Shown piece after piece: positions 56,524 to 64,000 of a stretch of 64,000 bases of DNA. This DNA comes from Hyphomicrobiales bacterium (GTDB taxonomy: Bacteria; Pseudomonadota; Alphaproteobacteria; Rhizobiales; Rhodobiaceae), in the NCBI GenBank assembly GCA_002869065.1, contig PKTR01000005.1, forward strand, positions 62,001-126,000, given 5' to 3'. The translations under genes and the position numbers were made by a program. The notes beneath the pieces are model-generated. The model was not told the origin of the DNA. It worked only from the letters and a program-made list of their open reading frames with translations, and did no database searches. Numbering within the stretch: the first letter of the stretch is position 1; each line of letters opens with the position of its first letter.

Positions 56524-57986
56524 CGGCCACCTCCCGAAGCCGACCGCGCAAGCGCAGCCCGAACTTCCTCGTGATCGGAAAAGGGAAGGACCTGATCGCC
56601 GACGATCTGGCCGGTTTCGTGACCCTTGCCGGCAACGACCAGAACATCGCCCGCTTGAAGCATCGCGACCGCTTCGGCGATCGCCTGATGCCGGTCGCCG
56701 ATCTCTTTGGCGCCGGGGGCTGCTGCCATGATCGCAGCCCGGATCCTCGCCGGATCCTCGGAGCGCGGATTGTCATCGGTGACGATCACCACATCGGCAT
56801 CGCGCGCGGCGATCTCGCCCATGATCGCCCGCTTGCCGGGATCGCGGTCGCCGCCGGCACCGAACACGACGACGAGCCGGCCGGCCACATGAGGTCGCAG
56901 CGCGGCAAGCACATTGGCGAGCGCGTCGGGTTTGTGCGCATAGTCAACGAAGCATGGCGCGCCGTTTTCGGTACGGCCGACCAGATCGAGCCGGCCCGGC
57001 GCACCTTGAAGATGTTCGAGCGCGGCGAGCGAGACCGCGACCGGCGTGCCGGTGACGATGGCAAGTCCGGCGGAAATCAGCGCGTTTGAAACCTGGAACC
57101 GGCCTATCAGCGGCAGCAAGACCGTGTAGGTTTCGCCGCCCGCTTCGATGGTCAGGCGCTGTCCCGCGGACTCCTCGGCAAGGTCGGTCAGGCGCAGACC
57201 CATACCCGCGCGCCCGATCGTGAACAGCGGCAAGCCGCGTTCGCCGGCCACCGCGGCAACCCGATCCGCATAGGGTTCGTCGGCATCGACAACAACCGTA
57301 CCGTCGTCGGGCAGGAGCGTCGTGAACAGCCGCAGCTTGGCGGCGAAATAGTCTTCCAGATCGGCGTGGTAATCGAGGTGATCGCGGCCGAGATTGGTGA
57401 ACGCCGCTGCCTTCAGCCGCACACCGTCTAGGCGCCGCTGATCGATGCCGTGGCTTGAGGCTTCCATGGCGAGATGGGTGATGCCCTCGCCTGCGAGCTC
57501 GGCAAGCGTTTCGTGCAGACCGACCGTATCCGGCGTCGTCAGGCTGCCGTATTGTGTGCCCTCGGCGGTCGTCACGCCGAGCGTGCCAAGACTTGCCGCA
57601 TCGTACCCGGCCTGCTGCCAGATCTGCCGGGTGAAGGTCGCGACCGAGGTCTTGCCGGCGGTTCCGGTAACGGCAACGGTCGCGCCCGGCTGGGCGGCAT
57701 AAAACCGCGCCGCCATCAGCGCCAGTTGCCGGCGCGGATCCTCAGTACGCAGCACCGGCACGGCGAGATCATCGGGCAAGCCGGCATCCTCAGCGGCCAG
57801 GACCGCAACGGCGCCCGCCTCGATGGCAGCGGCGACAAAGCGCGCGCCATCGACCTTTGCCCCGGCCAGCGCGGCAAACAGAAAACCGGGTTCGATCCGC
57901 CGGCTGTCGGCGGAAAGCCCGGTGATGGTGATGTCTGCCGTGACCGGATCAAGCGTCAGGTCGCGGGCAAGGTCTCCCAGATGCAT
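56520..57986 (-). CDS. murE: UDP-N-acetylmuramoyl-L-alanyl-D-glutamate--2,6-diaminopimelate ligase
   Basis: Adds the third stem residue, 488 residues. GLSADSRRIEPGFLFAALAG is N-terminal, VTGTAGKTSVATF the P-loop (Ala where many have Asn), and MEASSHGIDQRR a conserved loop. DDNPRSEDP contains the DNPR motif that selects meso-diaminopimelate over lysine, so the cell wall is expected to be of the A1-gamma type. The start at 57986 (MHLGDLARDL) is preferred; the long open frame upstream overlaps ftsI and is not conserved. Confidence 0.95.
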   Translation of the reverse strand: MHLGDLARDLTLDPVTADITITGLSADSRRIEPGFLFAALAGAKVDGARFVAAAIEAGAVAVLAAEDAGLPDDLAVPVLRTEDPRRQLALMAARFYAAQPGATVAVTGTAGKTSVATFTRQIWQQAGYDAASLGTLGVTTAEGTQYGSLTTPDTVGLHETLAELAGEGITHLAMEASSHGIDQRRLDGVRLKAAAFTNLGRDHLDYHADLEDYFAAKLRLFTTLLPDDGTVVVDADEPYADRVAAVAGERGLPLFTIGRAGMGLRLTDLAEESAGQRLTIEAGGETYTVLLPLIGRFQVSNALISAGLAIVTGTPVAVSLAALEHLQGAPGRLDLVGRTENGAPCFVDYAHKPDALANVLAALRPHVAGRLVVVFGAGGDRDPGKRAIMGEIAARDADVVIVTDDNPRSEDPARIRAAIMAAAPGAKEIGDRHQAIAEAVAMLQAGDVLVVAGKGHETGQIVGDQVLPFSDHEEVRAALARSASGGGR

Positions 57987-58050
57987 GGATGGCGCTGATT
58001 TCTGGTTGTGCGATTTGGCATTTCCGATTTCCCTCTCATGCTGCGACCCA

Positions 58051-59763
58051 TCAGTAGGAAACCAGGTGCATGTTGGCACCGCCCTCGAAGCGCGGGGCGA
58101 CCCCGAGCATCGGCGCGATACGGCGAACGACATTTGCGACCGTCGGCGCGGCGTTCCACCCTGCGGTGACGCCGCCGCCGTCCTTGGCCTTCTTCGGCTC
58201 GTCGATGACGACCAGCACCACGTAGCGCGGATCATCCATCGGGAACGCCGACAGGAATGAATTGAAGCGTTTGGTCGAGGAATAGCGGCCGTCGACGACC
58301 TTCTCGGCGGTGCCCGTCTTGCCGCCCACCAGATAGCCTTCGACCTCGGCCTGGCGGCCCGAACCCTTTTCCGCATTGAGCCGGAACAGGTAGCGCATCG
58401 CGTTGCTGGTTTTCGGCTCGATGACCCGTTTGGCGAGCGCATCGGCCTCATCCCGGCTGCGCACGAGGAACGTCGGCGGAATAAGCTTGCCGCCATTGAC
58501 GAGCGCGGCGGCAGCAACCGCCGTCTGCATCGGCGACACCGAAATACCATGACCGAACGCCACCGTCATCGAGGTCACCTCGCTCCAGCGCGACGGCACC
58601 AGCGGCTTTGCCACCTCCGGCAGATCGGTTTCGAGCCGCGAGGTCAGGCCGAGCCGGGTAAGGAATTCCTTCTGTCCCTCGCGGCCGATCTGCAACGCCA
58701 TCTTGGCGCTGCCGATATTCGACGAGTAGATTAACACTTCCGGCACGGTCAGCACGCGGTGCTTGCCGTGGAAATCGCTGATCGTGCGCCCGCCGACCCG
58801 GATCGGCCGCGTCGCGTCATAGGTGCTTTCCAGCGTCACCTGTCCGGAATCGAGCGCCATCGCGGTGTTGAAGGTCTTGAACACCGAGCCCATTTCGAAC
58901 ACGCCCGCCGTCGCCCGGTTCATGCGGTCCTTCTCGAGAGCCTGCACGGGATCGTTCGGGTCATAGTCGGGCAGCGACGACATGGCGATCACTTCGCCGG
59001 TGTGCACGTCGAGCACGATGCCGATACCGGCAATCGCCTGGAAACGCTCCATCGCCCGTGAGATCTCGTCGCGCACCGCATGCTGGACGCGCAGATCGAC
59101 CGCTAGCTTGACCGGCTCGAGCGTGGTTTCCTTCTTGGCGAAGCCGAACTGGTGCAGTTCGGCGAGGCCTTGCCCGTCGACATGCTTTTCGATGCCGGCA
59201 ATGCCCTCATTGTCGACGTTGACGTGGCCGACGATATGGCTGACCGCCGGGCCGCCCGGATAGAAACGGCGGTTCTCGGTCAAAAACCCGATGCCGGGAA
59301 TGCCGAGCCGGTGGATGGCGTGTTTCTGTGCCGGCGTGATCTCGCGCTTCAGCCAGACGAAACCGGCATTGCTGGCGAGCCGCTTGCGGGTAGTGCGATC
59401 GCCCAGTTCGGGCAGAACGCTCGACAAGAGTTCGATCGCCTCATCGACATCGAGGATCTTGCGCGGTTCGGCGAACAGCGAGTCGGTGCGGATATCGGTC
59501 GCCAGGATCTTGCCGTTGCGGTCGACCAGATCGGGCCGCGCCGCCGCCACCATGTCTTCCGCCGTCAGTCGCGCCCGCCCCGGCCCGTCATCGGTCAGCC
59601 CGAGCGAAACGAGCCGCCCGGCGATCACCAGATAGGCGAGCGCGAACATCACCATGGCAAGCGTCACCCGCCGCCGCATATCGGGGCCTTCGCTGCGCAC
59701 GTGGCGCGACCAGCCGCCATGGGCGTCGTGCGAAGAGGACATAATCGGGGGCGTATCGACCAT
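58051..59763 (-). CDS. ftsI: Penicillin-binding protein 3 / septal transpeptidase FtsI
   Basis: A septal cross-linking enzyme of 570 residues. A cytoplasmic N-terminus is followed by one transmembrane helix (about 33-53), a PBP dimer domain (RNGKILATDIRTDSLFAEP), then the transpeptidase domain. Active-site motifs are S293-x-x-K (GSVFK), SSN at 347-349 and KTGT at 482-485. It lies between ftsL and murE. An alternative start at MSSSHD, eight codons in, cannot be ruled out. Confidence 0.96.
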   Translation of the reverse strand: MVDTPPIMSSSHDAHGGWSRHVRSEGPDMRRRVTLAMVMFALAYLVIAGRLVSLGLTDDGPGRARLTAEDMVAAARPDLVDRNGKILATDIRTDSLFAEPRKILDVDEAIELLSSVLPELGDRTTRKRLASNAGFVWLKREITPAQKHAIHRLGIPGIGFLTENRRFYPGGPAVSHIVGHVNVDNEGIAGIEKHVDGQGLAELHQFGFAKKETTLEPVKLAVDLRVQHAVRDEISRAMERFQAIAGIGIVLDVHTGEVIAMSSLPDYDPNDPVQALEKDRMNRATAGVFEMGSVFKTFNTAMALDSGQVTLESTYDATRPIRVGGRTISDFHGKHRVLTVPEVLIYSSNIGSAKMALQIGREGQKEFLTRLGLTSRLETDLPEVAKPLVPSRWSEVTSMTVAFGHGISVSPMQTAVAAAALVNGGKLIPPTFLVRSRDEADALAKRVIEPKTSNAMRYLFRLNAEKGSGRQAEVEGYLVGGKTGTAEKVVDGRYSSTKRFNSFLSAFPMDDPRYVVLVVIDEPKKAKDGGGVTAGWNAAPTVANVVRRIAPMLGVAPRFEGGANMHLVSY

Positions 59764-59772
59764 TGCGCTCCC

Positions 59773-60132
59773 CTACCTGATCGCCGAAGTGCCGGAGCCG
59801 GCAACGCCGCCGAGCGGCGGCGCACCATCCAAGGGCGCCACCTCGACCGGACGAGCCGGCAGATCGTCGATGCCGATCACCTGGGTCGGCTCCATCGGCT
59901 GCAGTTCGAACTGTTCCTGATAGCGCTCGACCAGGCTCTGCAGGCGGGCCGGCTGCGTCAGCACGCTCCACTCGGCGCGCAGATCCTGGATCGCGTTCTT
60001 TTCCTCGTCGATCTTCTCGCGCAGATCGGCAACGTCCTGCGACACCAGTTCAGCGTCGTATTTGCGGTCGTAGACAAGCGCCGCCGCCGCGATCATGGCG
60101 ATGAGGAAGAACAGGTTGAGCGCCCGCATCAT
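59773..60132 (-). CDS. ftsL: Cell division protein FtsL
   Basis: A small bitopic divisome protein, 119 residues. The N-terminal transmembrane helix is [17 protein letters not shown], followed by a heptad-rich coiled coil ([19 protein letters not shown]). The sequence is poorly conserved across bacteria, so the call rests on size, topology and position between rsmH and ftsI. It overlaps rsmH by 4 bp (ATGA). Confidence 0.88.
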   Translation of the reverse strand: MMRALNLFFLIAMIAAAALVYDRKYDAELVSQDVADLREKIDEEKNAIQDLRAEWSVLTQPARLQSLVERYQEQFELQPMEPTQVIGIDDLPARPVEVAPLDGAPPLGGVAGSGTSAIR

Positions 60133-61190
60133 GACGACATCCTCCCGCCTGCGAACTCGGGCAGGAGCGGCAGTCCGAGTGCCTTGAAATCGATCGGGCC
60201 TGAGCTGCCAGCCGGCGCATCGGTACGCTCCGCTGCGCGCAGCCTCGCAGACCGGGCGCGCGGGTTGACGGCAAGTTCCGCCGCGCCGGGCTCGACCGGC
60301 TTGCGCGATAGCAGGTGGAAAGTCTGCGGCGGCCCTTCCTCGATCACCGGCATGTGGCGCGAGCCCGCCGGGCGCGGCTGGCCGGTCAGCGCCAGAAACC
60401 GCTTCACGATGCGATCTTCCAGACTGTGGAAGGTGACGACCGCAAGCCGCCCGCCCTCGGCAAGCACGGCTTCGGCGGCGATCAGCGCGTCGGCGAGCTG
60501 CTGAAGCTCGCGATTGACGTAGATGCGCAGCGCCTGGAACGTCCGCGTTGCGGGATGGATCGCAGAACCGCGACGCCCGCCGACAGCGGTATCGATCAGA
60601 TCGGCGAGTTCCGCGGTGCGCAGGATCGGCGCCTTGTCGCGCCGCGCCACGATCGCCCGCACGATCGGCTTGACCTTCTTCTCCTCGCCGAGCGTGCCGA
60701 TCAGGCGCACCAGATCGCCCGGCGCCATATGGTTGACCACGTCGGCCGCGCTCGGATCCTCACAAGCGTCATCGCCGGCGCTTTCCATGCGCATGTCGAG
60801 TGGCCCGTCGAAACGGAACGAAAAGCCCCGCTCGGCCTCGTCGATCTGCATCGAGGAAACGCCGATATCGAGCACCACGCCGTCGACCGTTTCGCGGCCG
60901 AGCTCGCGGGCATGGTCATCGAGATCGCCGAACCGCCCTTCGACCAGCGTGAGGCGGCCAGCGCTTTCGGCCTCGAGCGCGCGTCCCGCGGCAATCGCAC
61001 CCGGATCGCGGTCAATCGCGATCACGTTCGCGCCCGTATTGAGCAGCGCCTTGGTATAGCCACCTGCGCCGAAGGTGCCGTCGACGATGGTCTTGCCCGC
61101 TGCAGGCTCAAGCGCGGCGAGCACCTCGTCCAGCAGCACCGGGATGTGGCGATCGCCGGACGGCGCCGCGCTTTGTGCGTTCGCCATCAT
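60129..61190 (-). CDS. rsmH: 16S rRNA (cytosine-1402-N4) methyltransferase
   Basis: A SAM-dependent methyltransferase formerly called MraW, 353 residues. [16 protein letters not shown] opens the family, [14 protein letters not shown] is the SAM motif, [28 protein letters not shown] follows, with [13 protein letters not shown] and [15 protein letters not shown] further on. The ATG at 61190 overlaps the mraZ stop as ATGA; a second ATG follows at once. It is the second gene of the dcw cluster. Confidence 0.96.
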   Translation of the reverse strand: MMANAQSAAPSGDRHIPVLLDEVLAALEPAAGKTIVDGTFGAGGYTKALLNTGANVIAIDRDPGAIAAGRALEAESAGRLTLVEGRFGDLDDHARELGRETVDGVVLDIGVSSMQIDEAERGFSFRFDGPLDMRMESAGDDACEDPSAADVVNHMAPGDLVRLIGTLGEEKKVKPIVRAIVARRDKAPILRTAELADLIDTAVGGRRGSAIHPATRTFQALRIYVNRELQQLADALIAAEAVLAEGGRLAVVTFHSLEDRIVKRFLALTGQPRPAGSRHMPVIEEGPPQTFHLLSRKPVEPGAAELAVNPRARSARLRAAERTDAPAGSSGPIDFKALGLPLLPEFAGGRMSS

Positions 61191-61681
61191 GAAGGCTCTC
61201 CCGTCGCCGACCCAGAAACCGGTCCAGCAACCGGTCCAGAAACCGGCGTTCCCTTGCGCAAGACGAGCGCCCGGCGCCGCGCCTCCTCGCGGTGTTCCGC
61301 GAACCGTTCGGGATGCCAGATCTGAAACTTGTAGCCCTGGCCGACAAAGGTCACCTGATCGGTGAGGCCGGCGAAATCCTTCAGCGCCTCGGACAGCATC
61401 ACCCGGCCGTCCTGATCGATGCGCAACGCCTCGCTCATGCCGTAGAACGCCGTCGACAGATAGTCGTGATCCTCGGTGAAGGGTTCGAAACGGGCGAGCC
61501 GCGCGCCGATCACCGCCAGCAGCTCGTTGCCGCCGGCATCGATCGCGTTCATGTCGAGGGAGGGATAGCAGTGCAGCCCTTCGTAGCCGTCGCGCGCCAG
61601 GACCGCACGGAAGGGTGCCGGCACGGAGACGCGGCCCTTGCTGTCGATCTTGTTGGTTATTGTTCCGACGAAGCCGGTCAT
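61187..61681 (-). CDS. mraZ: Transcriptional regulator MraZ
   Basis: First gene of the dcw cluster, 164 residues. Two AbrB-like SpoVT domains are visible: [22 protein letters not shown] near the N-terminus and [21 protein letters not shown] in the middle. The C-terminal tail carries the short repeat [13 protein letters not shown]. The ATG at 61681 matches the family start; the frame is open 18 codons further upstream. MraZ binds TGGGN direct repeats upstream of its own operon in E. coli, and such repeats are seen at 61839-61874. Confidence 0.93.
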   Translation of the reverse strand: MTGFVGTITNKIDSKGRVSVPAPFRAVLARDGYEGLHCYPSLDMNAIDAGGNELLAVIGARLARFEPFTEDHDYLSTAFYGMSEALRIDQDGRVMLSEALKDFAGLTDQVTFVGQGYKFQIWHPERFAEHREEARRRALVLRKGTPVSGPVAGPVSGSATGEPS

Positions 61682-62222
61682 GACGCCACATGTTCCCGTT
61701 TTCCCCGCCATCGCGCCGCTGCCGAAACACAGCAATGCCGTGGCGAAAGGCCCGTCCGCGCGGCTCGGAAACCCGGAAAACCGTATGACGCACCGCCGCT
61801 ACACGTCCCTTGCTGGAACAACGCCCATCGGCTCGATATGGGATAATCTGGGATACCATGGAGTCTTCATGGGCGTCAACGGAATCACCGGTCCGTGGCG
61901 ACACGGATGACCCGGCCCTTTCATTAACCCCTTGTATGCTTAACAAGTGGTTACTTTTCGCCGTAGCCCTTCTTGGAAAAGGGCTTTTCCGCCTCATTCC
62001 GAAACACTGGAGCAGATGCCGTAACGTCACATGAAATACAGGCGTGAGTAGTGGGAAAAATGAAATTATCCACTTGCGGCGGCAACAAGGACCTCAGGGC
62101 AAATTTGCTTGCGAAAAACGGAAAATTCTTTCCCGCAGAAAAGAACGGATTCCGGAATTATTCGGAGGAACGCCACGTTCGACGCATTGATTCGCAGATT
62201 GACGTTACGGAAGGGTGATAAA
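61682..62222. other. mraZ upstream region
   Basis: About 540 bases between rnpB and mraZ, more AT-rich than the surroundings, with no credible gene. It carries TGGGN-type repeats (61839-61874), a GAGTC site within them, and TTAA-N7-TTAC at 61940-61954, one base off the CtrA consensus. It should contain the dcw promoter. Confidence 0.6.
61839..61874. promoter_or_regulatory. Candidate MraZ boxes (TGGGA repeats)
   Basis: On the plus strand TGGGA (61839), TGGGA (61849) and TGGAG (61859) are each separated by five bases, followed by TGGGC (61870) one base out of phase. E. coli MraZ binds three TGGGN units spaced by five bases. The repeats here read opposite to mraZ, 158 bp or more before its start codon. 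Confidence 0.7.
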
Positions 62223-62626
62223 GTGCCAGTCGGCCTGTAAGCCGGGTTCTGTAAGGCGGGCGCGAAGCCCGCGTGACGACCATTCATCTGGGACGCCCGT
62301 TACCGGACGCCTCGTGCAACCAACCCGGACGACTGGCCTGGAAACGGGCCTGAACGGCTTGCGCCATCCGCGTCGTCCCTATTCGGTCTTGCTCCCGGTG
62401 GGGTTTACCATGCCGCCCCCGTTGCCGGCGGCGCGGTGGGCTCTTACCCCACCCTTTCACCCTTACCGGCTGGCTGACGCCGCCGGCGGTTTGCTTTCTG
62501 TGGCCCTTTCCCTAGGGTCACCCCCGCCGGGCGTTACCCGGCACCGTGTCTCCGTGGAGCCCGGACTTTCCTCCCCGGCGGGTTTTCACCGCTTGCCGGA
62601 GCGGCCGTCCGGCCAACTGGCCTTCC
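62223..62626 (-). ncRNA. rnpB: RNase P RNA (class A)
   Basis: Catalytic RNA that matures tRNA 5' ends. The P1 helix forms from GCCAGTTGGCC near 62611-62621 and GGCCGACTGGC at 62225-62235 (minus strand). The CR-I signature GAGGAAAGTCCGGGCTCC is seen, followed by GGGTGAAAGGGTGGGGTAAGAG, and the 3' CR-V region has AGAACCCGGCTTACAGGCC. Length is about 404 nt; both ends are estimated from P1. rnpB is commonly found just upstream of mraZ in this order. Confidence 0.95.
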
Positions 62627-62652
62627 CGATAAAGGGGGCTTTGCCGCCGCCG

Positions 62653-64000
62653 TCAAGAGACTGCCGGGACTTTTGCCATCGAAGGTGTTGCGGCAATCTC
62701 TTCGGCGATCACCTGCACCCCCGCCACGATCTCCTCGTCGTCGGGCATGGCGAAGCCGAGCACGAGGCCGCTGCGCCGTTCCTCGCCGATGTGAAAGGCG
62801 CTCAGCGCCCCGCAATCGATGCCGCGCGCGATCAGCCGCCGGGCGATCGCGACATCATCCACCGCCGGATCGCGGAACCGCACGGCAAGCTGCATGCCGC
62901 CATCGGGCACCGGCTCCGCCGTCAGTTGCGGACAGTGACACTCGATGGCGGCGACCAGCAGATCACGCCGACCCCGATAGATCGCCCCGACGCGGCGCAT
63001 ATGCGCCCGCAAATGCCCCTCGGAAAGGAAGGTCGCAAGCGCGCTTTGCACGGCAAACGCCGGCACCTTGCCGGTGTTGCGCTGCGCCTTGCGGAACGGC
63101 TCGACGAGTTCGTCGGGCAGGATCAGGAACGCGGTGCGGATCGCCGGCATCATGGTCTTGGAGAAGGTGCCGAGATAGATCACCCGCCCGCCGCCATCGA
63201 GGCCGGCGAGCGCCGGGATCGGCCGGCCGCGATAGTGGAACTCGCTGTCGTAATCGTCCTCGATCACATAGGCGCCGGCCTGCGACGCCGCCTCGAGCAA
63301 TGCCAGCCGGCGCTCCAGGCTCATCGTCATGCCGAGCGGGTATTGGTGCGACGGCGTCACGTAAATGAGTCGCGGGTTCGCCCCCGCGAGCACATCCACC
63401 ACGATCCCCTCACCGTCGACGGGCACCGGTGTCACCTTCGCCCCGACGCCACGCAGCGAAATCAGCGCGCCGGTATAGACCGGGTTCTCGACGGCGGATT
63501 CGTCGCCTTCATCGAGCAGCATGCGGGCGGTGAGATCGAGCGCGGCCTGCGCCGAGGAAAGCACCAGCACACGCCCTGGGTCGGCCTTGACGCCACGTGT
63601 TTCGGCAAGGTGATCAACGATCGCCTGTTTCAGAGCCGGCAAGCCGTCATAGGCATCGTAGCCGCTCTGGCCGCGATCGGGCCGCCGCGCGCCGGCTCTC
63701 AGCAACCGCCCCCACAGATCGTTCGGGAACAGCCGTACATCCGGCACGCCCGGACTGAACGCCGGCCCGGTGCCGCTCTCGCGGCGCATAAAGGTGGACA
63801 GGGCCACCCCCTGACGCGACAGCCGCGCTGCGCGCGGACCCGGGTTGTCGTCCCTGCCGACCTTCTCCGCAGGTATCGTCGGCAGCGCTTGTGCCGTTTC
63901 GGCAACGAAGGTGCCCGCCCCAACCCGCGCATCGACGAAGCCTTCCAGCGTCAGCTGATCGAGCGCCGCCGTCACCGTCGTCCGCGACAGGCCGAGCGTC
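62653..64000 (-). CDS. MocR/PdxR-type GntR-aminotransferase fusion regulator (N-terminus outside window)
   Basis: C-terminal part of a PLP-dependent regulator. The visible product begins within a GntR winged helix (TLGLSRTTVTAALDQLTLEGFV), has a short linker, then a full class I aminotransferase-like domain. The PLP lysine is in YLGTFSKTMMPAIRTAF, the PLP-phosphate region is LSSAQAALDLTARMLLDEGD, and the pyridine-ring Asp lies in VIEDDYDSEFHYRG. Members control vitamin B6, GABA, taurine or other amine genes; the target here is unknown. The gene starts beyond the right edge, with roughly 50-70 residues missing. Confidence 0.92.
   Translation of the reverse strand, partial: TLGLSRTTVTAALDQLTLEGFVDARVGAGTFVAETAQALPTIPAEKVGRDDNPGPRAARLSRQGVALSTFMRRESGTGPAFSPGVPDVRLFPNDLWGRLLRAGARRPDRGQSGYDAYDGLPALKQAIVDHLAETRGVKADPGRVLVLSSAQAALDLTARMLLDEGDESAVENPVYTGALISLRGVGAKVTPVPVDGEGIVVDVLAGANPRLIYVTPSHQYPLGMTMSLERRLALLEAASQAGAYVIEDDYDSEFHYRGRPIPALAGLDGGGRVIYLGTFSKTMMPAIRTAFLILPDELVEPFRKAQRNTGKVPAFAVQSALATFLSEGHLRAHMRRVGAIYRGRRDLLVAAIECHCPQLTAEPVPDGGMQLAVRFRDPAVDDVAIARRLIARGIDCGALSAFHIGEERRSGLVLGFAMPDDEEIVAGVQVIAEEIAATPSMAKVPAVS

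Overview
The window reads as a chromosomal segment of a high-GC alphaproteobacterium, most likely of the order Hyphomicrobiales (Rhizobiales). This rests on the complete mraZ-to-ftsZ division/cell-wall cluster with rnpB just upstream, a long-tailed FtsZ, an ilvBN attenuator whose leader peptide begins MRTTILIV, a TetR-ilvC pair, and intergenic palindromes of a type common in that order. Genus and species cannot be judged from the sequence.

Layout. 1-6.8 kb: the 3' part of ligA (+), a RecD-like helicase (-), and ilvB-ilvN (-) behind a transcription attenuator. 6.9-13.2 kb: a DUF2461 protein, an RTX calcium-binding protein, miaA, a DUF1015 protein and a DegP-type protease. 13.3-14.6 kb: a palindromic repeat, an orphan polysaccharide-exporter permease and a tRNA-Lys(CTT). 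14.8-27.5 kb: a minus-strand catabolic cluster. It holds a betaine-type ABC transporter (binding protein, ATPase, double-length permease), two choline-kinase-like phosphotransferases (one cut by an in-frame stop), two dimethylglycine-dehydrogenase-like flavoproteins and an inositol-monophosphatase-family phosphatase, with a divergent DeoR regulator. 27.5-32 kb: an MBL/beta-CASP hydrolase, a DUF123 protein, a TetR regulator and ilvC. 32.2-35.3 kb: a PhzF protein and an arsR / ArsP-like permease / thioredoxin-like / arsC operon with a recognisable ArsR operator. 35.5-37.3 kb: leuA behind a leucine-rich leader peptide. 37.8-61.7 kb: one long minus-strand run, in transcription order mraZ-rsmH-ftsL-ftsI-murE-murF-mraY-murD-ftsW-murG-murC-murB-ddl-ftsQ-ftsA-ftsZ, then lpxC, bamD, recN and pdxJ. 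62.2-64 kb: rnpB and the C-terminal part of a MocR/PdxR-type regulator.

How the genes work together. Three separated loci (ilvBN, ilvC, leuA) supply branched-chain amino-acid synthesis, and two of them carry leader peptides rich in the amino acids they make. The dcw cluster is very tightly packed, with many ATGA start/stop overlaps, and has candidate MraZ boxes upstream of mraZ. The 14.8-26.5 kb cluster looks like an import-and-demethylation pathway for a quaternary amine or methylated amino alcohol whose substrate is unknown; it is the least explained system here. The intergenic regions contain a family of four ~148-bp elements with inverted palindromic ends and a consistent polarity, two of which have 24-bp phased extensions.
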